Part shown: piece by piece, positions 1 to 5,025 of the stretch
Layout: every line of letters begins with the position of its first letter
How positions within the stretch are numbered: the first letter of the stretch is position 1
From: Sphingobacteriaceae bacterium
GTDB lineage: Bacteria; Bacteroidota; Bacteroidia; B-17B0; Aurantibacillaceae
Direction of reading: 5' to 3'
Length of the DNA: 5,025 bases
Assembly (NCBI GenBank): GCA_025360355.1
Contig: JANYCL010000399.1
Coordinates: 1 to 5,025, forward strand
Translations under genes and position numbers: made by a program
The notes under the pieces: generated by a model
What the model was told of the DNA's origin: nothing
The model's input: the letters and a program-made list of their open reading frames with translations, nothing else
Databases searched by the model: none

Positions 1-876
1 CACAGCATGCATTTAATTGCTTTGGGACTAAAAAAACAATTCCCGAATATAAAATGGATGGCAGATTTCCGTGATCCCTGGACCGATATTGATTTTTATA
101 AAGAGTTGATGCTAAGTTCTTCTTCTGACGCCAAGCATAAAAAATTAGAATTAGAAGTTTTATCAAACGCCGATTCTATTGTTAGTGTTGGTAAAGGAAT
201 GAGTGAAGATTTTAAAAAGATCTATACCAAACAACCCGAAAAATTTAAAGTGATCACAAATGGTTTTGACGAAGATGATATTTTTAATGGCATTTTAGAA
301 AAAGATAAAAAATTCTCAATCGCGCACATTGGTTCATTGGTAAAAAGCCGTAATCCTGAAACGCTTTGGAAAGTATTAAAAGATCTAGTTGCCGAAAATG
401 AAAATTTTAAAAAAGATCTGGAAATAAAATTGGTCGGCAAAGTGGATTATTTTGTGAAAGAACAAATTAAAGGGTACGGACTAGAACAATTCGTACGCAA
501 AATAGATTATCTCCCGCACAGCGAAGTGATAAAAGAACAACAAAAAAGTAAAGTCCTTTTATTATTAGTGAACCAAACCAAAAACGCGAAAAGCATTGTT
601 ACCGGTAAAATTTTCGAATACCTTGCCGCCGAAGTTCCGGTGTTGGCAATTGGTCCGACCGATGGTGATCTGGCTGATATTTTAAAAGAGACCGGCTGTG
701 GTTTAATTTCAGATTTTAAGGATGAACAAAAACTAAAAGAAAATATTTTTGCACTTTATAATAAAAAACTTATTACTTTTGATAAAAGTAAGATCGCACG
801 TTTTTCGCGGCGCGAGTTAACAAAAGATTTATCGGGACAATTATCGGCAATGGCCGCAAATAAAAATATTAATTAA
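1..876 (+). CDS. Glycosyltransferase, GT-B fold, family 4 type (5' end outside window)
   Basis: This is the C-terminal part of a cytoplasmic or membrane-associated glycosyltransferase that would transfer a sugar from a nucleotide-sugar donor during surface polysaccharide or glycoconjugate synthesis. The frame is open from base 1: His-Ser precede the Met at base 7, and an HSMHLI-like string is normally internal in this family, so that Met is probably not the start. Numbering from that Met, ADFRDPW (19-25) and TNGFD (84-88) end the N-terminal Rossmann half. IAHIGSL (105-111) opens the donor-binding half. GKIFEYLAA (200-208) followed by PVLAIGP and DGDLADIL (219-226) matches the family-4 donor-site region that contains the conserved glutamates. 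The reading frame is intact and ends in TAA. The substrate cannot be told from the sequence. The gene lies 21 nt before yebC, but nothing links the two functionally. Confidence 0.88.
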   Translation, partial: HSMHLIALGLKKQFPNIKWMADFRDPWTDIDFYKELMLSSSSDAKHKKLELEVLSNADSIVSVGKGMSEDFKKIYTKQPEKFKVITNGFDEDDIFNGILEKDKKFSIAHIGSLVKSRNPETLWKVLKDLVAENENFKKDLEIKLVGKVDYFVKEQIKGYGLEQFVRKIDYLPHSEVIKEQQKSKVLLLLVNQTKNAKSIVTGKIFEYLAAEVPVLAIGPTDGDLADILKETGCGLISDFKDEQKLKENIFALYNKKLITFDKSKIARFSRRELTKDLSGQLSAMAANKNIN

Positions 877-897
877 TTTTATAAAAATTGTATTGAC

Positions 898-1611
898 ATG
901 GGAAGGATTTTTCAAACTCGGAAAGCAACAATGTTTAAACGCTACGCCAAAATGGCCAAGGCGTTTACTAAATTAGGAAAAGAAATTGCAATGGCTGTAA
1001 AATCAGGCGGACCGAATCCTGATTCTAATGCACGTTTACGCGCAATTATTCAGAATGCAAAGGCAGTTAACATGCCGAAAGTAAATATTGACGGCGCCAT
1101 TAAACGCGCATCAGAAAAAGATTCTGCGAATTACGAAGAAGTTATTTACGAAGGATACGCGCCGCACGGAGTTCCTGTTCTTGTAGAATGTAATACCGAT
1201 AATCCAACCCGCACGGTTGCAAGCATGCGCTTGTATTTTAGTCGGAACGAAGGAACTTTTGGAACAACAGGCTCAGTAAGTTTTATGTTTGAGCGTAAGG
1301 TTTTATTTAAAGTAGATGCGAAAGATTTAGATAAAGACAATACTGAATTAGATCTGATCGATTTTGGTGCTGAAGATTATACCTGGGATGATGAAACAAA
1401 CGAATTGATCATTCAAACCGCTTTTACCGATTTTGGTTTAATGCAAAATGGTTTGGAAGAAAAAAAATACACCTTAATAGAATCAACAAAAGTATTTATT
1501 CCTACCACGACCAAAGAATTAACGCCCGAACAGGAAACGGATGTAAATGCTTTGATCGAAAAGATGGAAGATGATGATGATGTTGTTGCTGTTTACCATA
1601 ACATTGCTTAG
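898..1611 (+). CDS. yebC: YebC/PmpR family protein (TACO1-like)
   Basis: A complete 237-residue member of the YebC/PmpR/TACO1 family, whose usual length is about 235-250. Members were first described as DNA-binding transcription regulators. More recent work on the family assigns some of them a ribosome-associated role in relieving stalls at proline-rich stretches. The sequence alone cannot say which role applies here. Visible hallmarks are the N-terminal MGRIFQTRKA, GKEIAMAVKSGGPNPDSN (27-44), LRAIIQNAKAVNMPK (47-61), YEGYAPHGVPVLVEC (84-98), GTFGTTGSVSFMF (119-131), and the acidic C-terminal EDDDDVVAVYHNI (224-236). The start at 898 is supported by the MGR beginning shared by Bacteroidota members. 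No Shine-Dalgarno sequence is visible. The gene ends in TAG only 2 nt before recJ, so the two are probably co-transcribed and perhaps translationally coupled. I see nothing abnormal in it. Confidence 0.95.
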   Translation: MGRIFQTRKATMFKRYAKMAKAFTKLGKEIAMAVKSGGPNPDSNARLRAIIQNAKAVNMPKVNIDGAIKRASEKDSANYEEVIYEGYAPHGVPVLVECNTDNPTRTVASMRLYFSRNEGTFGTTGSVSFMFERKVLFKVDAKDLDKDNTELDLIDFGAEDYTWDDETNELIIQTAFTDFGLMQNGLEEKKYTLIESTKVFIPTTTKELTPEQETDVNALIEKMEDDDDVVAVYHNIA

Positions 1612-1613
1612 TT

Positions 1614-3320
1614 ATGGAGAAAAGATGGAACATAAAAGGCAGCGGTAGTCCGCAAGCCGTTAGCGAACTGCAACAAGGTTTAAATGTCGATACCATAATT
1701 GCTTCACTTTTATTTCAACGCAATATTTCAACGTTTGAAGAAGCCAAAAATTTTTTCAGACCGGAATTAAATGCTTTACATGATCCTTTTTTAATGAAGG
1801 ATATGGATAAAGCCATTGAGCGAATTGATAAAGCTATAGCAAACAATGAGAAAATTTTAATTTTTGGAGATTATGATGTAGATGGTACGACTTCTGTTGC
1901 TACCGTTTACAGTTTCTTTAAAAAGTTTTATCCGAATGTCGGGTTTTATATTCCTGATCGTTACAAAGAAGGTTATGGAATTTCTTTTAAAGGAATTGAT
2001 TTCGCTAAAGAAAATAATTTTGGTTTAATAATTGCTCTCGATTGCGGCATTAAAGCCATTGATAAAGTTGATTACGCCAATGAAAAAGGTGTTGATTTTA
2101 TTATTTGTGATCACCATTTACCGGGAGATTCATTACCAAAAGCTTTGGCAGTTCTGGATCCGAAACGGAATGATTGTCCGTACCCCTATAAAGAATTGGC
2201 CGGCTGTGGAATTGGTTTTAAATTAATTCAAGCCTACAGCATTAAAAATAATATTGATCCGAAATTTTATTTAGAATATCTAGATCTGGTTGCGACAAGT
2301 ATTGCCGCGGATATTGTTCCTATTACAGGAGAAAATAGAATTCTCGCTTATTTTGGTATTGAGAAATTAAATTCAAATCCGAGACCGGGAATAAAAGCTC
2401 TTATCGATTCAAATAAAATTACCAAAGCGTTAAATATTACTACGCTTGTTTTTGTTATTGGTCCGAGAATTAATGCGGCGGGAAGATTGGAACACGGTTC
2501 CAAGTCAGTTGAGTTATTGATTTGTGAAAGCGAAGCTGAGGCGAATGAAATTGCAAAAGGAATCAATACCACTAATACTTTGCGTAAAGACCTTGATCAA
2601 GGCACAACTTCAGAAGCACATTTGATGCTTGAGAATGACCCGATGACGCCATTTAAAAAATCTACTGTTCTATTTAATGAAACGTGGCATAAAGGTGTAA
2701 TTGGAATTGTTGCTTCGCGTTTAATTGAGAAATATTATAAGCCAACCATTATTTTGACTGAATCAGACGGAAAAGCAACCGGATCTGCACGCAGCGTGAA
2801 AGAATTTGATGTTTATTCTGCTATTGAACAATGCAGCGATCTCTTAGAACAATTCGGCGGACATAAATTTGCGGCGGGTTTAACTTTGAAAAAAGAAAAT
2901 GTAACCGCATTCCAAAATAAATTTGAAAAAATAGTTTCTGAAAGAATTACTGAAGAACAACAAATTCCAAGAGTGGATATTGATATTGAAATTGATCTAC
3001 AAGATATAAACGACAAAACCCTCCGCATTTTAAAACAATTTGCGCCACACGGTCCGGAAAATATGACACCGCTATTTGTTGCGAAAAATGTAATTGACAC
3101 AGGCTGGGGAAAAGTAGTTGGAACGAATCATTTAAAATTAGATCTTTTCCAATCTAAAAACCCGAATGTGCGTTTCCCGGCAATTGCTTATGATAAAGGT
3201 GATTTTTTAAGTTTCTTCCAGCGTAAGATCCCTATCGATATTGTTTTTAAAATTCAGGAAAATGATTTCAGGGGTTCTATTACAACGCAATTGGTGATTG
3301 AGGAGATTAGGGTGAGTTAG
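1614..3320 (+). CDS. recJ: Single-stranded-DNA-specific 5'-3' exonuclease RecJ
   Basis: RecJ degrades single-stranded DNA 5' to 3' and acts in recombinational repair, mismatch repair and base-excision repair in the cytoplasm. At 568 residues it is full length for the family. DHH-domain motifs are in order: GDYDVDGTTS (85-94, metal-binding aspartates), ALDCG (141-145), CDHHLPG (165-171, the DHH signature), and AADIVP (231-236). GPRINAAGRLEHG (283-295) follows. The DHHA1 domain carries ATGSARS (388-394) and GGHKFAAG (415-422). An OB-like C-terminal region runs from about 450 to the end. No key residue is missing. The ATG at 1614 is 2 nt after the yebC stop. The last 10 codons and part of the stop (3288-3319) are repeated exactly at 4081-4112 behind a small inserted module. 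The present C-terminus may therefore have been rebuilt by a recombination event, although the protein it encodes is intact. Confidence 0.97.
   Translation: MEKRWNIKGSGSPQAVSELQQGLNVDTIIASLLFQRNISTFEEAKNFFRPELNALHDPFLMKDMDKAIERIDKAIANNEKILIFGDYDVDGTTSVATVYSFFKKFYPNVGFYIPDRYKEGYGISFKGIDFAKENNFGLIIALDCGIKAIDKVDYANEKGVDFIICDHHLPGDSLPKALAVLDPKRNDCPYPYKELAGCGIGFKLIQAYSIKNNIDPKFYLEYLDLVATSIAADIVPITGENRILAYFGIEKLNSNPRPGIKALIDSNKITKALNITTLVFVIGPRINAAGRLEHGSKSVELLICESEAEANEIAKGINTTNTLRKDLDQGTTSEAHLMLENDPMTPFKKSTVLFNETWHKGVIGIVASRLIEKYYKPTIILTESDGKATGSARSVKEFDVYSAIEQCSDLLEQFGGHKFAAGLTLKKENVTAFQNKFEKIVSERITEEQQIPRVDIDIEIDLQDINDKTLRILKQFAPHGPENMTPLFVAKNVIDTGWGKVVGTNHLKLDLFQSKNPNVRFPAIAYDKGDFLSFFQRKIPIDIVFKIQENDFRGSITTQLVIEEIRVS
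3288..3319 (+). repeat. 32-bp direct repeat, left copy (end of recJ)
   Basis: Begins caattggtgattgagg and covers the last 10 codons of recJ plus the first two bases of its TAG stop. It is identical to 4081-4112. Sequence just upstream of the two copies is only about 76% identical (57 of 75 bases, 3213-3287 against 4006-4080). Downstream of them there is no similarity. The pair bounds a unit of 793 bp and behaves like a recombination core or attachment-site pair, although no integrase is encoded between them. Confidence 0.85.
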
Positions 3321-3336
3321 TGTAAAGTAGTAGATT

Positions 3337-3344
3337 AAAAAAAA
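3337..3344 (+). promoter_or_regulatory. A-rich translation leader before the DUF6934-like gene
   Basis: Eight adenines directly precede the ATG at 3345, and no GGAGG-like sequence is present. A-rich leaders commonly replace Shine-Dalgarno sites in Bacteroidota, so this run supports the chosen start. No convincing promoter of the Bacteroidota TTTG / TAnnTTTG type was found in the 24-nt gap after recJ. Transcription probably comes through recJ. Confidence 0.4.
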
Positions 3345-3791
3345 ATGAAACAACCAAAATATCACATAAAGGCAGAGAAAGATCTCACTATATTCGAATT
3401 TGTTAGTGAAGGACCAAAGGGCAACATACCTAAACTTATTGAGTTTACAGAAACAAACTTGAGTGGCTTTTTTAATTTAGCTTTTGGAGATAAGGATAAT
3501 TTAACCGGTAAACTAGACGATAAAGTAATCACAAACAATAACGACGCTGAAAAAGTATTAGCTACTGTTGTTTCAGCAGTTTATGCCTTTACCGACAAAT
3601 ACCCTGAGGCATGGGTTTATGCCACCGGTAGCACTACCGCAAGAAACAGGTTGTATAGGATGGGAATTGCAAAATACCTCGATGAAGTTAAAAATGACTT
3701 TCATGTTTTTGGAGAGTTGGCTGATAACTGGTATGAGTTTGATAAGAATGTAGATTACGATGGTTTTGTAGTTAAGCGAAAAAATGCTTAA
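3345..3791 (+). CDS. DUF6934-like protein of unknown function
   Basis: A 148-residue soluble protein with no signal peptide or membrane segment. It resembles the DUF6934 family, which I recall as a roughly 150-residue Bacteroidota family with no assigned function. The match is from memory, not from a search. Recognisable conserved strings are FFNLAFGDKD (42-51), VITNNNDAEKVLATVVSAVY (61-80), FTDKYPEAWVYATGSTTARN (82-101) and LYRMGIAKYL (103-112). They are followed by a C-terminal part rich in aromatic and acidic residues, including WYEFDKN (129-135) and YDGFVVKRK (138-146). The GSTTARNRLYR stretch holds clustered Ser, Thr and Arg residues that could bind phosphate or nucleic acid, but that is speculation. 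The gene is followed after 9 nt by a 51-residue gene, forming a likely bicistron. The pair lies between the two copies of the recJ 3' end, which points to horizontal acquisition. Confidence 0.85.
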   Translation: MKQPKYHIKAEKDLTIFEFVSEGPKGNIPKLIEFTETNLSGFFNLAFGDKDNLTGKLDDKVITNNNDAEKVLATVVSAVYAFTDKYPEAWVYATGSTTARNRLYRMGIAKYLDEVKNDFHVFGELADNWYEFDKNVDYDGFVVKRKNA

Positions 3792-3800
3792 ATTTGCTAT

Positions 3801-3956
3801 ATGACAATAGATGAGTTAAATAAAAGAAAAACACCAATTGTTGTAATTGACAAATCTTTAGAGAAGTTTAAAGGAAAGATCTTATTTCCGGAAAAACTTC
3901 TAAAAGCAAACGAAGTTTTGAAAAGAATTGGACTTCCTAAATTAACCACAAAGTAG
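3801..3956 (+). CDS. Small 51-residue protein, partner of the DUF6934-like gene
   Basis: An uninterrupted frame from ATG at 3801 to TAG at 3954-3956 encodes MTIDELNKRKTPIVVID and then a basic, Lys-rich helix-prone tail that includes KGKILFPEKLLKANEVLKR (24-42). It starts 9 nt after the DUF6934-like stop and is on the same strand. Codon use is ordinary and the protein looks structured: a short N-terminal helix, a PIVVID beta strand, then a helix. That supports a real gene despite its size. I recognise no named family. From memory, small proteins of this kind often follow DUF6934 genes, which would make the two a conserved pair, but this needs a search. The size and the tight coupling would suit an antitoxin or accessory subunit, with no direct evidence for either. 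An alternative is a chance ORF, which I consider unlikely. Confidence 0.7.
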   Translation: MTIDELNKRKTPIVVIDKSLEKFKGKILFPEKLLKANEVLKRIGLPKLTTK

Positions 3957-3972
3957 TACGAACTCTTTGTAA

Positions 3973-4113
3973 ACAAAATACGCCTACAAAAACGGTACTT
4001 TTATTTTCTTCCATCGCAAAATTCCCATTGACATTGTTTTTAAGATCCAAGAAAATGATTTTAGAGGAAATGTTACTACTCAATTGGTGATTGAGGAGAT
4101 TAGGGTGAGTTAA
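3973..4113 (+). pseudogene. recJ: Remnant second copy of the recJ 3' end
   Basis: The frame ending in TAA at 4111-4113 reads ...YAYKNGTFIFFHRKIPIDIV... and then continues to EEIRVS. This corresponds to RecJ residues from about 525 to 568, with one codon missing near RecJ Ser533. From the FF at RecJ 534-535 to the end, 32 of 35 residues match. The frame is closed upstream by a TAA at 3970-3972 and has no in-frame ATG, so it is not expected to be translated as a protein. Of the 25 codons from 4006 to 4080, 17 differ from the intact recJ and 14 of those differences are synonymous. The copy therefore diverged while still part of a functional recJ, not by decay after a recent duplication here. The last 32 bases are identical to recJ. 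The remnant ends 10 nt before the next gene. Confidence 0.9.
4081..4112 (+). repeat. 32-bp direct repeat, right copy (end of recJ remnant)
   Basis: An exact match to 3288-3319, ending within the TAA stop of the recJ remnant. In this copy the stop is TAA, whereas the intact recJ ends in TAG, so identity stops at the second stop-codon base. It lies 11 nt before the start of the putative exported-protein gene. The gene after this repeat may be the ancestral downstream neighbour of recJ. Confidence 0.85.
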
Positions 4114-4123
4114 AACATAAATA

Positions 4124-4999
4124 ATGATAGTTAGAAAAATATTTTTATTTTGTTTTTTAAGCTTGAAAAATTTTTCTCAAGAAGATAACAAACCATATGT
4201 TGATCCGCTTATTACTAATACTCCATATTTAAAATATTTATTTATTCCTGATAGCACAACCCAATCTTCGGTTTTCGGATTAACATTACAATATCTTTAT
4301 ACACCTGAAATTAAATCGTTCGCTTCAAAGGGAGCTAGTGGAAATTTAATTCTTAATCTTTCAAGATTTTTTTCAAGAAAATTTGTCCTAGGATTATGTT
4401 ATAATTTTAAATTTTATAATGGTGTTACTAAGCAACATTATTCGAAGGAATTTAAAGATGATTTTGATAAGAACTTTATCACAAACTATAATAATTCAGT
4501 TGATTCAGCGCAAGCTTATACTTTGAAAGGTGGAATAGACGGCTCGGCTGGATTTGAAAGTGGAGGGAATACAAAAAAAGGTTGGGGAATTGTATTTTCA
4601 CCGTTTCCACAGAAATATGGCGGATTTATGTTGTTGTTGAAAACCGGAACAAATTGGTTCACTTTTACGGGTCCTTTTACAAATAAACTATTTTATAGTG
4701 ACGGGGGTCGAAATATGAATTTAAGACTAAAGAACAGTTATTCCATTGAATTAACTTTTAAACCTTATAAATTTTTCAACTCAGAAGGCTTAAAGAGGGA
4801 TCGTTCAAAACCAATTAATTTATTAAAGTATATTGGTATAAGTTTGTATTATGAGAGAATATCTTTAGGAAATGCTGTAATAGATCAAACTAATCATGGC
4901 AGAGATATGTCCATAAAAGAAGTGGTCAATCAAAGTTTCATTTCAAAATATCGAAATATCAACAATTTTGGAATTGAGATGGGTATTGCTATTTATTAA
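4124..4999 (+). CDS. Putative exported protein, possibly an outer-membrane beta-barrel
   Basis: A 291-residue protein I cannot assign to a named family. Residues 1-19 (MIVRKIFLFCFLSLKNFSQ) form a basic then hydrophobic leader ending in the NFSQ typical of Bacteroidota signal peptides, with cleavage likely near residue 19. No lipobox Cys follows. The mature part has alternating hydrophobic and polar stretches suggestive of amphipathic strands, such as SVFGLTLQYLY, KFVLGLCYNFKFY, NMNLRLKNSYSIELTFK and YIGISLYYERIS. It is rich in aromatic residues, has Gly/Asn/Ser-rich connecting segments, and ends in ...NFGIEMGIAIY with an aromatic final residue, as many outer-membrane barrels do. A location in the outer membrane or periplasm is inferred. 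The start at 4124 is the first ATG and gives a complete leader. The gene begins 10 nt after the recJ remnant stop with no visible promoter or Shine-Dalgarno site, so its transcription may depend on read-through. Confidence 0.75.
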   Translation: MIVRKIFLFCFLSLKNFSQEDNKPYVDPLITNTPYLKYLFIPDSTTQSSVFGLTLQYLYTPEIKSFASKGASGNLILNLSRFFSRKFVLGLCYNFKFYNGVTKQHYSKEFKDDFDKNFITNYNNSVDSAQAYTLKGGIDGSAGFESGGNTKKGWGIVFSPFPQKYGGFMLLLKTGTNWFTFTGPFTNKLFYSDGGRNMNLRLKNSYSIELTFKPYKFFNSEGLKRDRSKPINLLKYIGISLYYERISLGNAVIDQTNHGRDMSIKEVVNQSFISKYRNINNFGIEMGIAIY

Positions 5000-5025
5000 A
5001 CACTCCCCGCCGCCACAAAAGCCGT

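Noticed and set aside
222..440. 72-codon minus-strand frame within the glycosyltransferase
   Set aside because: It is antisense to well-conserved glycosyltransferase sequence. It has no recognisable domain and no separate start signals.
877..897. Possible Bacteroidota promoter before yebC
   Set aside because: The 21-nt gap has an AT-rich taaaaattg string, but it does not fit TAnnTTTG with a properly spaced upstream TTTG, so it was not annotated.
1569..1583. Short GAT-type trinucleotide repeat near the end of yebC
   Set aside because: It encodes the acidic Asp run usual at the C-terminus of this family, so it is not a notable microsatellite.
2813..3100. 95-codon minus-strand frame within recJ
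   Set aside because: It lies opposite a continuous, motif-bearing recJ coding region. Its Ser/Cys/Phe-rich product is typical of an antisense shadow.
3568..3753. 61-codon + strand frame inside the DUF6934-like gene
   Set aside because: It overlaps the conserved DUF6934-like frame in another phase and encodes a Met/Pro/Leu-rich product with no family character. It is a shadow of the real gene.
3321..4080. Integrase, transposase or inverted terminal repeats for the inserted module
   Set aside because: No recombinase frame exists between the recJ ends and I could see no convincing inverted repeat. A self-mobile element cannot be claimed from this window.
3957..4123. Possible non-coding RNA or terminator between the 51-residue gene and the exported-protein gene
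   Set aside because: Nearly all of the stretch is explained by the recJ remnant. No stem followed by a U-run was seen.

Overview
The window looks like a chromosomal segment from a member of the Bacteroidota. It is AT-rich, its gene starts lack clear Shine-Dalgarno sequences, and its proteins have the character of that phylum: a YebC/PmpR protein starting MGRxFxxRKA, a RecJ of about 570 residues, a DUF6934-type protein, and a secreted protein whose leader ends in NFSQ. No genus can be assigned from the sequence alone. All supported genes lie on the + strand with short gaps between them.

Layout. Bases 1-876 hold the 3' part of a GT-B-fold glycosyltransferase (family 4 type) whose start lies before the window. 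After a 21-nt gap comes a complete yebC/pmpR-family gene (898-1611). Two nucleotides later begins a complete recJ gene (1614-3320) with all the expected DHH-phosphoesterase motifs. Next is a small two-gene module: a 148-residue DUF6934-like protein (3345-3791) and, 9 nt downstream, a 51-residue protein (3801-3956). The module is followed by an untranslated second copy of the 3' end of recJ (about 3973-4113). Ten nucleotides later a gene for an unrecognised, probably exported and possibly beta-barrel protein begins (4124-4999). The last 26 bases are noticeably GC-rich and may hold the end of a convergent gene.

The most interesting point is the arrangement around the recJ terminus. The two-gene module sits between an intact recJ 3' end and a second recJ 3' end. 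In the aligned tails, 17 of 25 consecutive codons differ, 14 of them synonymously. The last 10 codons plus the first two bases of the stop are then identical (32 bp, 3288-3319 and 4081-4112). This abrupt change from diverged to identical sequence looks like a recombination junction or attachment core. It suggests that a unit of about 793 bp carrying the DUF6934 pair entered at the recJ stop codon without damaging RecJ.

The genes do not form one obvious pathway. yebC and recJ are probably co-transcribed (translation of proline-rich messages, and DNA repair/recombination). The glycosyltransferase belongs to an upstream cell-surface polysaccharide function. The DUF6934 pair appears to be accessory cargo. 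The last gene may originally have followed recJ directly.
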